From Biomphalaria glabrata (lineage: Eukaryota; Mollusca; Gastropoda; Planorbidae): a stretch of 64,000 nt of DNA. The notes beneath the pieces are model-generated. The model was not told the DNA's origin. It saw nothing but the letters and a program-made list of their open reading frames with translations, and ran no database searches. Position 1 is the first letter of the stretch. Every line of letters starts with the position of its first letter. Positions 23,241-35,200 of this stretch are shown piece by piece. The stretch is taken from NCBI RefSeq assembly GCF_947242115.1, contig NC_074713.1:13235001-13299000 (forward strand), written 5' to 3'. A program made the position numbers and the translations under genes.

Positions 23241-23300
23241 TCCTATAGACTCGAAGGGAGGCGCGGTGGCTCCTATAGACTCGAAGGGAGGCGCGGTGGC
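23241..23300. repeat. 30-bp exact tandem duplication at a SINE 5' junction
   Basis: Positions 23241-23270 and 23271-23300 are identical. Each unit comprises the 16-bp flank ending ACTCGAAG and the first 14 bases of SINE A (GGAGGCGCGGTGGC). The flank occurs a third time, with two mismatches, after the SINE at 23561-23576. Confidence 0.95.
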
Positions 23301-23560
23301 TGAGTGGTAAAGCGCATAGCTTCTGAACCAAGGTCCTGGGTTCGAATTCTGGTGAAGACTGGGATTTTTAACTTCAGGATATTTGGGCACCTCTGAGTCC
23401 ACCCAGCTCTTATGGGCACCTGACATAAATTGGGGAAAAGTAAAGGCGGTTGGTCGTTATGTTGGCCACATGACACCCTCGTTGGGCCACAGAAACAGAT
23501 GACCTTTACATCATCTGCCCCCATAGATCACAAGATCTGAAAGGGGAACTTTACTTTTTT
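23287..23560 (+). mobile_element. SINE family A, near full length, with target duplication
   Basis: It starts with a tRNA-like head: box A TGGCTGAGTGG and box B GGTTCGAATTC, correctly spaced. The body contains GGTGAAGACTGGGAT, GTAAAGGCGGTTGGTCGTTA and GGAACTTTAC, ending in a short T tract. It is flanked by TCCTATAGACTCGAAG before and TTCTATGGACTCGAAG after, a 16-bp target duplication with two mismatches. The head is the pol III promoter of a SINE, not a functional tRNA gene. Fragments of the same family are at 13008-13086, 45687-45790 and 62905-62955. Confidence 0.85.
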
Positions 23561-24896
23561 TTCTATGGACTCGAAGATGACTGTAAAGTCCAATCCTTGC
23601 TTTAAAAAGCCGGCCGCATGGGTGGGTTTGGTCAGTTACAGATAGGCCTGCTTCTTCTCTCAGCTTTTTGTTGGTTCGGCGCTCTTTCACCTTGGCTATT
23701 CTTCTTGCTTCAAATCTTGAGGCTCTGAGACTCACAGCTTCACGCCATGAGGAGCGATCGAGAGCTAGTGCTTCCCAGCTGTGAATGTCGATATCGCATT
23801 CCTTGAAGGAGCTCTTGAGAGTGTCTCTATAGCGCTTGTATTGACCTCCCTGGGATCACTTTCCTGCACACAACTCCCTGTACAGAAGTCGTTTGGGAAG
23901 GCGATTGTCTGACTGACTACATGTTCTGCCCATCAATGTTCGGACCTTTTTACTGTTGCATTGATACTGTTCATGTTGGACAGTTTTAAGATTTCTGTGT
24001 CTGATATGTTGTCAGACCAACGCACCTTATGGATACTCCTTAGACAGCGTAGGTGGAAGGAGTTTAAACTTTTTGGTGTTGCGGGAATATAGGGTCCAGG
24101 ATTCTGATACATATGAGTGACAGGAGAACTACAGCACTGTAGACTTTCAGTTTTGTGGATAAGCTGAGTCCTCTCCATTGCCACACGTGTCCAAAAGCCT
24201 ACCAAAAGCAGCACTGGCACGAGCAACACTGAAGTCTACCTCATCATCTAGGTTGGCATTTGCCGATACAGTGCTTCCCAGATAGACAAACTTTTTGACG
24301 TTTGCTAATTTCTTGAAGGTCTTCTTCATTTAGGGCATAGTCATCTGCAAATAGCAGGTCTCTTATGCAGTCGTAGTTTACTTCAGTCTTGCCTTGAGTC
24401 TTTGAGCGTTGAATAAACTTGCATCAGTATGAAATCGTTTACCAACTCCAATGCTTTCTTAGCGAAACTTATCTTTCAGCATGGCAGTGAACATTATGCT
24501 GAAAAGCGTTGGAGCCAGCATCAGCCCTGCCTCACGCCATTTGAGACAGGAAAAGGCTTGGAGTAGTCTCTCTTGTTTTGAACACTTGCTTGCATGTCAT
24601 CATGGAATTGGCGCACCATTGTTATGAATTGATCCGGGCAGACGAATTTGGACGATTTGCCAAAGGCCTTCATGACTAACATTATCAAAAGTTTTAGTCA
24701 AATCTATGAATGCAGTATAGAGATATGAATTTTGCTCTCTTTATTTCTCTTGGAGTTGGCAGACTGCAAAGATCATGTCAACCATGCCTCTTCCCTGCCT
24801 GAACCTGCATTGACTCTCTGGAAGTAGGCCAGTTTCTAGGTGGTGTTGTAGTCTGTTTAATAGCACTCTAGCCAGAATCTTGCCAGCAAGCAAAGC
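23561..24896 (-). mobile_element. LINE, RT to zinc-finger 3' part (minus strand)
   Basis: Reading the minus strand from 24896: 'ALLAGKILARVLLNRLQHHL', 'LLPESQCRFRQGRGMVDMIF', 'YTAFIDLTKTFDNVSHEGLW', later 'KKFVYLGSTVSANANLDDE' near 24290 with 'ARASAAFGRL', then 'LNSFHLRCLRSIHKVRW' near 24070, and the terminal zinc finger 'CGRLFKARIGLYSHLRVH' near 23600. Domain order is that of LINEs ending in a C2H2-like finger. Frame breaks are present. The remaining 5' part lies next to it in opposite orientation (24897-25745). Confidence 0.88.
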
Positions 24897-25745
24897 GCCT
24901 AGATGTTGGTCAGCTCACAAACCCAGATATCAAGCAAGAGCTCATCAACAAACTAGACAGTGAAATTAAAATCCTGCACATGAACAAGGAAGTGGGAAAC
25001 AGCTGGAATAAACTCAGGGATTCTGTGTACTCTCTGGCTAGCAGCGTCCTCTGTCAGCCAAAACGCAAGCACCAAGATTGGTTTGGTGAAAACAATGTGC
25101 AAATTGAACAGCTTTTAACACACAAACAACAATGCTTTAAGGCCTTTCTGTGTATCCAGCTTTCCCCCAAAGCAGAGAATGCCACACTAATGCCAAAAGA
25201 GAGGTCCAGAGGAATCTGCGACTCATGAAGGAGTCATGGTATAACAAAAAAGCAGAAGAAATCCAGTCCAATGCTGACAGTAAAAATGCTAAAATGTTTT
25301 TCAATTCAATCAAAGCTTTTTATGGTCCTCAGCAAAATGTATCATCTCCCATATTCAGTGCTGATGGAAACAAACTTCTCACAGACAAGGAGGATATACT
25401 TGTTCGCTGGGCTAAACACTTCAGTACCATCCTTAACTGTCCATCAAGCATTAGCGCTGAAACCATCGCATGCATGGAAGAAGTCCCAATAAACCATTCA
25501 CTCGCTGACCCTCCCCAGCTCAATGAAGTAATGGCTGCAAAATCCAACCTCTTAACTGGCAAGGCACCAGGACTAGATTCCCTCCCTGGTGAAATATACT
25601 CACTTGGAAGTTCAGAGCTGACAGCTTGACTAACAGAAATCTAACAGATAATGTGGGAAAAAAAGAAGTTCAGAGACGCCTCCATCATTCCTCTCCTCAA
25701 GAGAAAGGGAAATAGGCAGTGATGCATAACCATCGTGTTACTGAT
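24897..25745 (+). mobile_element. LINE, endonuclease-RT linker part (plus strand, inverted)
   Basis: Plus-strand translation gives 'KRLDVGQLTNPDIKQEL', 'ESWYNKKAEEIQSNAD', 'FFNSIKAFYGPQQNVSSPI', 'DILVRWAKHFSTILNCPSSI', 'NLLTGKAPGLDSLPGEIY' and, past a stop, 'KKFRDASIIPLLKRKGNRQ'. This is the region between endonuclease and RT. Its end joins in element coordinates to the start of the minus-strand part ('...LLAGKILARVLLNRL'), so both are probably one insertion with an inverted 5' half. Confidence 0.85.
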
Positions 25746-25785
25746 AAGACACAAAACTTGAAACAGTCATTGTAAGAGAGAGAGA

Positions 25786-25791
25786 TTTATT
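25786..25791 (-). terminator. Poly(A) signal of MED17 (candidate)
   Basis: AATAAA on the minus strand (TTTATT on plus), about 490 bases past the MED17 stop. It lies between the stop and the LINE remnant and gives a plausible 3' UTR of 25770-26281. Confidence 0.5.
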
Positions 25792-26281
25792 CATTCTCAA
25801 ACTTTACTGTGTTCTTGAAAAATAGATTTAGAAATATTTAGATTAATGTGTGAACACAAAGTACAGTTTTCATAGGTATCTACTACCTGGTTGGTCAATT
25901 TGAATAAATAAATAAATTCAGCAATTTTTTGTTTGAAACAAAAAATATTTATTTTGTTGACTGACCTATATCTATATACACAATATTTACACAAATTATG
26001 TACACATCAACATCAAGTTCACAGTTAAATAAATGCTGTCCCCATACATTCCTTGATGACTGAACTGATATATACAGAAACCTTTGACAAATGTTTGCAC
26101 ATAAATATATTTCTTCACATATACTCATAGTCCATAATTCCAGGCATATTGATAACCCCAATAGAATCATCATGATGTGTGTATTTAAATATACACAAGT
26201 CAATATCAATTATGGAAGTATTTCATTATCGGGGAATTTAAATTTTTCTTTTCATTATATTTTTTTTTTCCGCTTGGTTTA

Positions 26282-29200
26282 TCAACTCAAAGATAATCTG
26301 GCCATCAGCATGTCAATTTTTCCTACCAGATTTCTGCCCTCCAAAAGCTGAAGATTCACTTCCTAAAAAAAAAATCATTATAAAATTAACTGCATGTAAA
26401 TCAACAATGTTCATTTTAAAAGGATACTTTGCTTAAAAGTAGTCTGTGTGTGTGTCTGTAACAAAGTGAAATCTTTTTAAAATGACTTGATTAACTCATG
26501 CGTAAATAAGACTTGCTAACATTTTCTAATAAATGTTTCAAATTTAAAAGGATACAAATCAAATATAATGAAAACCTAACAGAGGATTACTCCAGTAGGT
26601 TTCAAGGACTAATGTTGTGATAAAGTGACAGCAGATTCAATTAAAAGAAATGATAAAAGAAAAAATCTGTTTGATTGAAATTTTAAAAAATGTAACCTGA
26701 AACTCTCCTGACAAAGAAGCCCATTTATTTGCAGTGACAGCAGGGGAATGGTGAGTTTCTATTGATGGTTCAACTTTCTTTACCCACAGTTTACTACCAC
26801 TCACTGGGTTGCTATGAAAAGACACAATTCTGAAAAATATCCAACAAATAAATCAATCATGCTTGCTTGTGACAGAAAATGAATGTTAACTGGTTGATAG
26901 ACAAACACAGAGCTGACACTTAAATTACATATATTAGTCAAGGTTAAGAAATCAACAAGCTTTCACTTAAATTACATATATTAGGCTAGGTTAAGAAATC
27001 AACGAGCTGACACTTAAACTACATATATTAGTCTATATTAGTCTAGGTTAAGAAATCAACATGCTGACAAAAATTACATATATTAGGCTAGGTTAAGAAA
27101 TCAACACGCTGACACTTAATTTACATATATTAGGCTAGGTTAAGAAATCAACATGCTGACACTTAAATTACATATATTAGTCTAGGTTAAGAAATCAACA
27201 CGCTGACACTTGAAATTACATTTATTAGTTTAGGTTAAGAAATCAACACGCTGACACTTGAAATTACATTTATTAGTTTAGGTTAAGAAATCAACAGCAA
27301 ACTGATGCCAACTTCATCTGCTTGTCAAACAACCCCTCTCCCCTTATGGCATGTATTTCTATGAATAAACACTTCAAAGAATACTTAAGGTGTCATGGTG
27401 ACATTTGTCTCAAGCAACAGATCAGCTTACAAGGACAAGTTCTGTGCCAAACTTACACATTGCTCCTGGGAGATGCCATCAGGACATTGGAAGTTGTGCC
27501 ATAAGCTTCCATATCCCCAAAACCGCTGCTGACTATGCCAGACAAAACTTGCCAGCCCTGTACTTTGGCCAGATGTTGTATGGAGTGGGTGTGGTGCTGA
27601 CAAATCTAGAAGAAAAGAAAAATCAATGGAAATATCAGGCTCTACATTTAGCCCTGATAGTCACATACATTAAATATTAGATATATACCATCAATTCCCT
27701 AAATATTACATATATAAGTGCATTTTCCACCCATCAGCTCATTAAAAAAGACCGCTCCCATAGGTGCCCAGTTCAACCTAGCAGTCAAACACTGTCTTCA
27801 TACCTGCATTTTCCCAAAACACTGTTATTTGTATTGAATCTAAGAAGCCTTTTTTTTTGCTTTCTACATAGTACCCATGTCTCAAAACCACGAAGAAGGG
27901 TTGAGAAAACCACTACTTAGTACATGTTGATTTTGTTTTTCCATCACAATCTCAATTAAAGACATTCAAAAGTGCTCCTAGCCTTATACAGAAAGTTATC
28001 TTCTTCTCTTGAAAGTGCTGTGGTTGAATACCATGCTTCCCAGATAGGCAAAGTGATCTATCGCATTGAGTTGTGGCCATTCACAGTTATCAGTGAGGCT
28101 TAGTAGATTTCATTCCATTTCTGAAACATATGGTTTGTCAGAACTGGATTGTTAAACTAAATAAAGCATCAGGTAAGCAAATTCATAGACAGCTCATGTT
28201 CAGTGTGAACAAGTGTGGCGCAATCACGGACAGTCACTTTCATGAAATTTCTTACAGTTGGGAAACTTGAAACAATGTAACTGTATTACATCACACAAAT
28301 GTTTAGTTTTTGTTAAATTGGAAATACTTACAAATCTAAAAAGAACAAGTTTTTGCACTGATGAATGAAAAGGTACAATAATTAAATCTCCTTTTCTTAC
28401 CCTTTAGTAATAGTAATAAAAAAATAGATTTCCATAGACTTTTGTACTTGGACTCATGCAACAGCATGGGATCTACCTAACAGTGTTGAATCTGTATCAA
28501 TGTTTTAATTTCTTTTTATGATCCATTTAAAAACAAAATGCTTCAACGTAAGAGAGTAAACAATAAATAATCTAAACAAATTTTAAAAGTGGTAACTAAT
28601 CAGCTGATGTCTTGCTTCAACACACAAAAAAAAAAAAGCAGAGGAAGGTAGAGGATGGATTGACCTAAATCAAGTGTTCAGGAACATGATGGTTATTGAT
28701 GATTAGCTCATGGGAATAAGTTCAACACCAAGTGAGTGCTGAATTCTGTATGTTTAGTCCTCTAGTCAACTGATGACATAAATTAAAGAGAAACTAATTC
28801 TTTTGGGGTACTTTTTAGTTTTAATTCAGGCTACACACACTTCAACTTCTAATTTGATTTTTTGACAGCCTGTTGATTCTTTTAATTGTACCCATCTACA
28901 AGCTCAACCTACCTGCCACTGTAAGAGATCTCTGAGTTCTGTTTCTTCAAATGATAGTGTACATACTCTACCATCCTTCATTACAACTCTTATGAGGTCT
29001 ATTCCAATAGTCAGTACTAGTGAGGTCCTTGAAAACATCATATAAACAACAGTTGACAAGTGTGAGAACTATGCATTTGATACAAACTAGAATTTTAATC
29101 AATTTAAATCTCAATAATTATTTATTTTTCATATGGGAATGTGATACAGCACAGCATTTGTTTTGAAGCTTTGAGCTAAGTCTACAGAAGTGATATTTTT

Positions 29201-32200
29201 CTAAAGAGATTTGGTATCTGTGACAAGAATATTTCAGCGCCGATCTGTGCATGTTGAGATTGACTGCCTAACAATACCTTGAGAGATCTAAAGATTAAAC
29301 AGATTTCTATAGTTTCCATCTCAAACTAAAACTCATATGAGACGTTACTTTTTTTAAAGAGATTTCACTTGAATGTTTCATCCTATTCCCTGATCATATT
29401 TGTTTTTGTTAAGTGTGTATTGCGTTATTACCTGATAGACTCGTAGCCATAGGACGTAACACTGACTCGAACACTTGACTCAAGACTACTGTTGAGACAG
29501 CTCCAGTGGGCACAGAGCTGAGGATCCTGTATGCTTACTGCCATCTGATCTATTACATGCATCGATCTAAATAAAAAGTTATTGATATTGACTTTCATAT
29601 GACTTTTCTTAGAAAGGACTTGAAAAATGTTTAAATTATTATTCAAGTTCAAACCCAATTAACAGACAAGAAAAAAAGCAGAATCTTTCATAACATATTA
29701 AACTAAGAGAAGCTAAAAGTTCTTCAGATTTGAGTTAGGCTACTACACTTACCTGATTCTTAGAACAGCATGCTTGGTTTGTTTCAAAATTTGTTCTAGT
29801 AATGATTCACTATAACAAACAAAAAATGTCTTCAATACCATAAAAGCCATTTTATTGCATGCAATGTAATGAAACATCAACTTTAAAGCCCTAAGTCATT
29901 TTAATTAAGTTAATTGACTTCTTTCCAAGCTAGAAAATCAATGTGATCCAATTTAAGCCTTAAGATTTGATCCCTGGTATGTGTTTCTCATCATTAGGAT
30001 TATTCAAAACAAAATTTCAAGGAATTAATATCCCATAATATAGTGACCTGGTCCAATACAGTAACCTGGTCTAATGGTCACGCCTTTGAAGATCATTAGT
30101 ATTTCAGAAAGATACATACATTTTCTCTCTGTAGAACAAACTTCTAGATTTAGCTTCTAGTCGACATTTTTTTTTTACTTGTGGCAATATGTATTAAGAC
30201 AAACAATGCTAGTGGAGATGGTAAATTAGTAGTTTAGGATCAAAATGAGTTTTCTAACTTGTATAATTTAAAAAAGAACCCACTTTTCTCCCATTTCCAT
30301 AAGTTCCTGTCTGGACATGGCCCTAGGTCCGGCAAGTCTTCTCTTCCTGGTCATTCCCAGCATGGCATTGACAGGATGAGGTGCACTGCACTTGAGGTTT
30401 CTGTCATGCACTTCACGGAGAAGCTGGTGAAGGGAGTGCTCAAGGACATGATTGTGTTCCAACTTCTCAGATGACAGGTTGACCTTGAGTGATAGAGAAA
30501 TGGAGAGTGAACCTATAAGTAACTACAATAAATAGTGTTAAACACTCAAACTAAATCAAATTTTTAAAAATATAGCAATATTTTCAATACATTTAAAATA
30601 TATTAGTTTTTTTAAGGCAGACGAGTAACTTAAGACTTAAAAGTTTTATTTTTGTTTTTTTTTAAACTGTCATTTGACAGACTCAAAACCAGCATGTTTT
30701 ACAGAAATAAAGATTAAAAAAAAAAAAAAAAAAAGACAAACTTATATGCTACTCAGAATATCATCTTTTTTGAAGTAACGTCTATATTTTATAAGAATAA
30801 ACCAGAGCTGTTCCCTTTTTGAACAAAAAACTCTTGTTGCAAGGATCGGATCATGTACTGGTACTAAGTTTAATTTCTAAAGGTATCAAGTCAATCACCA
30901 GCACAGTGTTGTGAAGCACTCAAGACACCTGAATAAGTTTCTTATCTACCTACTTTTTTATAACTTTATTGTTTTCAGTTTTTGTAGCACAGTTTTTCAT
31001 TGTGATTGCCAATATTTGTCTTCTAAAGATGCAAACAAGTGGATGGGGTTACATCTGATAGCATTGTATTCATTTGACTATAACTATTGCATCTTTGCTA
31101 CCTTCTTTTCTTTTCCAGTATGATGACAAAGCACTATAGACAGCTGTACACCAGGAAAAACCTAAGAAAATAAAATAAAAATTGTATTCACTTTGATTTA
31201 TTTTTGTTTCAGGTGCAAGTGTATTTTTTTTAAAGTTTTGATTATTTCCAGTAGTTTACTCTTGGTTGATTATTGATATAAAAAGAAGTGAAATTTTCCT
31301 AATTTTATGAACTACAAAAGTGTGTGCTCAAGTGGCAGGTTGGCTGCCTCTCTCAAATGTCCTCAAAAAATAGTAAAAAAAAAATAATAATTGAATTAAC
31401 ATCAGCTTATAACTGACACAGATGAATAGTGCTCCTATTATATATGGATAAAGAGAACAACCTTAATTGTTTATTAATGCTTATTTTCACTTTTGCCTAA
31501 AATATTTGCATAATTTAACTTACATTAGTAAGAATCTGATTGCCCACAACCATGTGAGGTGTGCTTGCTTTCTTTATCTGGACAGCTTCACGAGCAAGCT
31601 GGTTAGAAAGAGCAAAACATTGCATTAAAAAAAAACAACAAGCAATAATTACTGAGAACTTAACATTAAGCAACTTACATGTATACAAAAAGTAGGTACA
31701 TACCTGAGCAAAAAGCTCCTTACAAAATAAAACATTCTGAGCAGTCTCTAGTTTCAACTGCCAGTAAGTATCAGCAGACACAGGTCCAAGACTAGATGGC
31801 ATTTTTAATGTAGCACTTGTGATATTCATTAAATCTGTTTGGAAAATAAATCAAGAGATCAATCATAGAAATACAGACAGAATAGTATTTTTTCTACTCA
31901 GAAAACACATCTGTTTACTTTCTTTATAAGTATTACAAGGGTTGATTTAACTAGACAGCAGAAAAACTAATTTTATTATTAAGATGTGTTTAATTAATAT
32001 GAATGATAAAAAAAAAAGGACATGCTTTAAAATGTATGGATCTTTTTTCTCAAGGAATTTTCCAACTGAATGGCTTCAATTGAAATATAAGGTTGTGTAT
32101 AATTTAATACTTAAATGATAGCTTGACACAAACTTATGTTACTGCACAATAAAGTCTTAGTGATATGGAACCCCTTTCACAAAGTCATAACTCAACACGA

Positions 32201-35200
32201 TTCCTATCATAAAACAATCTGTTCAAAAAGCCATAGTTTTTTATTAATTTAATAAGATGACATCACATACTTTTAACATACTCTGTTGATGTTTAATCAA
32301 AGTTAAGCAGTGTGCTAAAAGTTATGCTGCAAGTAGTTTCAACATTATATACGACTAAAGTTTAGGTGTGTTCTAAAAGTTCTGCTGCATCTAGTTTCAA
32401 CATTACATGATGAAAGTTTACCTGATACAACACTCTTCACCTCTACCAAGATGTAGGCCACACCCTCCAGCTCACTTGGTATGATGACATCCAAGCTACT
32501 TTTTCTGGGGACTATTTCACCTTCAGCAGCAAGATCTGATGTTTTTAAAACCTCAAATGTGCCTCCTTGCCAAAATCTAGACCCAGCTAAAGAAAAGGAA
32601 CAAATAACTGTTACAGCAAAACAAAAAAAACGTACATCTTATTAACAATCTAGCTTTACATTTTATACACACACAAAAGTAATGATTATCATAAAAATAA
32701 AATTGTATCTTAACATTATCTTAATAAATTTTGTCTTTGATTTTGGAAGTCAATCTATTCTTTTACCTTCTGGCTTGAAGACAAGATCATATTATTATTG
32801 TGATTCATCTAACTGGGCTTGAAGACAAGACCTTATTATTATCATGATTCATTTAACTGGGCTTGAAGACAAGACCTTATTATTATCGTGATTCATTTAA
32901 CTGGGCTTGAAGACAAGACCTTATTATTATCGTGATTCATCTAACTTGTCACTAAACTCATTTTATTCTATCCTTTCAACTAATTGAAATTGTTACTGGG
33001 AAGTCTTTAAGCCAGTCCATTGACTAGAACAATAAGTATTAACACATTTGTTTTACCAGATTTGTAGCTCAACTCTCCCAAGATTGTGTTGTGAACTTTT
33101 TTAAGCCTCCAATTTTTTCTGAGTTTGAGAAGCTCCATGAGAAAGTTTTCTTGCGTGACAGAAGCCATTTCATTCTGGACTCTCTTTAATCTCTCAGCTC
33201 CATTGCTCAATATATGAGCAGCGGCCACAAGGCTCTGAAGACCAACACACAGAGAAGTTTAACTAAAGCAGAACTTATATAGTCTGACATTCTGAGTTAT
33301 TCTGGCCATGGTACACTAATGTTAAAAACAAAAATTTCAATGTTCTACCTGTTAAGTTAATTTGATAGATCATAGATTTAATTAATGGCTATAGAAGTAA
33401 ACATGATAATAATTTGTTTCATATGAATTATTTAATGTACTTTTCTACTATTGGATTATTACTGTTCACCTGTATCTATATTGTGTTTTATTTCAACTAA
33501 AATATTCTTTCAAGTTATCAATGTGCATGTAATTTATATTTTTGGATTACTCATTTTATTGAATTGAGTTTGAAGCCAATACATCATCGTCACAAATATT
33601 TTTTCATTACATTTCTTTGACAAATACCAAAACAAAACTATTTCCCTTACAGTACAGTACAATCTATGAAACAGAGAACTAACTGTATAGACTTTAACAA
33701 ATGTGTTCAAATAGTGTACATGTATTTTAAAAAAATCAGCTTGCATATATCATTTTGAAAAAAAAACACTATTTTTAGCTTGATACATGTAATGGTGAAA
33801 TTAGATTTTCAATAATGTATTCGATCTAAGCATGGCACAAAGAGAAAAATAAACAGACCACACAAAACTAATAACAGCTTTTTCTCTGTCAGCTGCTAAT
33901 AAAAAATGTAAGAAAAGAAAATGGCAATACTAGTGACTTTGGAGGATTGGAGAAAAGCTTTGAAAAAGATGAACATAAATATAATTGACTTTGGTCAGAC
34001 TAAATTTAACTAATTTTTTTCCCTAAATACAGTTTATAGATTTATATTATTTTTTTTTTTAAATGAGGCTTGATCTTTTCTCATATTTTATCATGTGAGT
34101 TTTTCTTTACCCTTTTCTTAGCCAACATTTGAAGAGGTGCCTTGAGTTCAGGGCCATCTTGATTTACAGGATCAGTCACCATGTAGTGTTTTTCTTTGAC
34201 TATGTTCAGCACATCATAGAGAACACTGATTTCTGTGTAAGCTGCTCTGTTCAAGCAATTCATTGTATTTATTAGTCAAGTTATAGTCATTGATTTGCAT
34301 TTTCATATGTCATGATAGCCCACCAAATAAATAAAATTTAAAATGGTTGTAGGTGGATTTTAAGTTAATATAAATAAAAATATAAATTATGAAAGTACTT
34401 TATAAAATCTGTAAGTTATAATATTATTATTCAAACTTTTTTTTATTAAACTATGTGCTTAAAATATTTCATAAAGGGTACTGATTTGTATAACTGCAAC
34501 CTTTTCAATCCTCTCAGAAACTATTGAGATCCATCACTTAATTTGTTGTAATGCTGAATAGCTTTTGAGCCCATCATTTTATTTTACTTAAGTTTTTCCT
34601 CACAGAAATAAATTTTCTTGATGATTTCTTAAAACTCTTAAGAATAGTCCATTTCTGTATCATTTCATAAGCCATCATTGAAACAAAATCTTTTAAAGTA
34701 TTTATTTATAAACTGTGTAAAAAATGTTCATCTCATTAGTAATTTAATTTTCTTTCCATTAGTAATTACAACTAACAATATTTCTGACCTAAGAGAAAGA
34801 TAAGTATAATGATACAAAAAAGTGCTTACTTTAATTTATTTCTGACCGAGTCCCAAGGCCAGAGTGATGGTTGAAATGGGGCCAGGACTTTCTCTTCATC
34901 TGACTCCTTCTCCCCTTCTGATGTCGGCTTTCCTTTTTCTTCACTTTCATCTTTGTAAAAATCTATTTTATGTGCAAGTTTACTCAAATTTTCTGACATA
35001 GACAAGGGGCTGAAAAAAAAAGTCTGCCATCCATAAATATGGTCATTATATCCCTAATTTGAAATGGGGGGAGGGGGGGGGAAGTGGTCATGAATGCCAT
35101 GAATGTATTTGCTCACTTAAAATATTATTAAATAATTTTAATTAACAGTTAAATAACATTAAAAAAATCACAGGAATATTAATTTAAGTGTATCTTAAAA

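Noticed and set aside
23287-23360. A tRNA gene
   Set aside because: Box A and box B are good, but the segment continues into a SINE body with T-tail and target duplications, and other fragments of the same family occur in the window.
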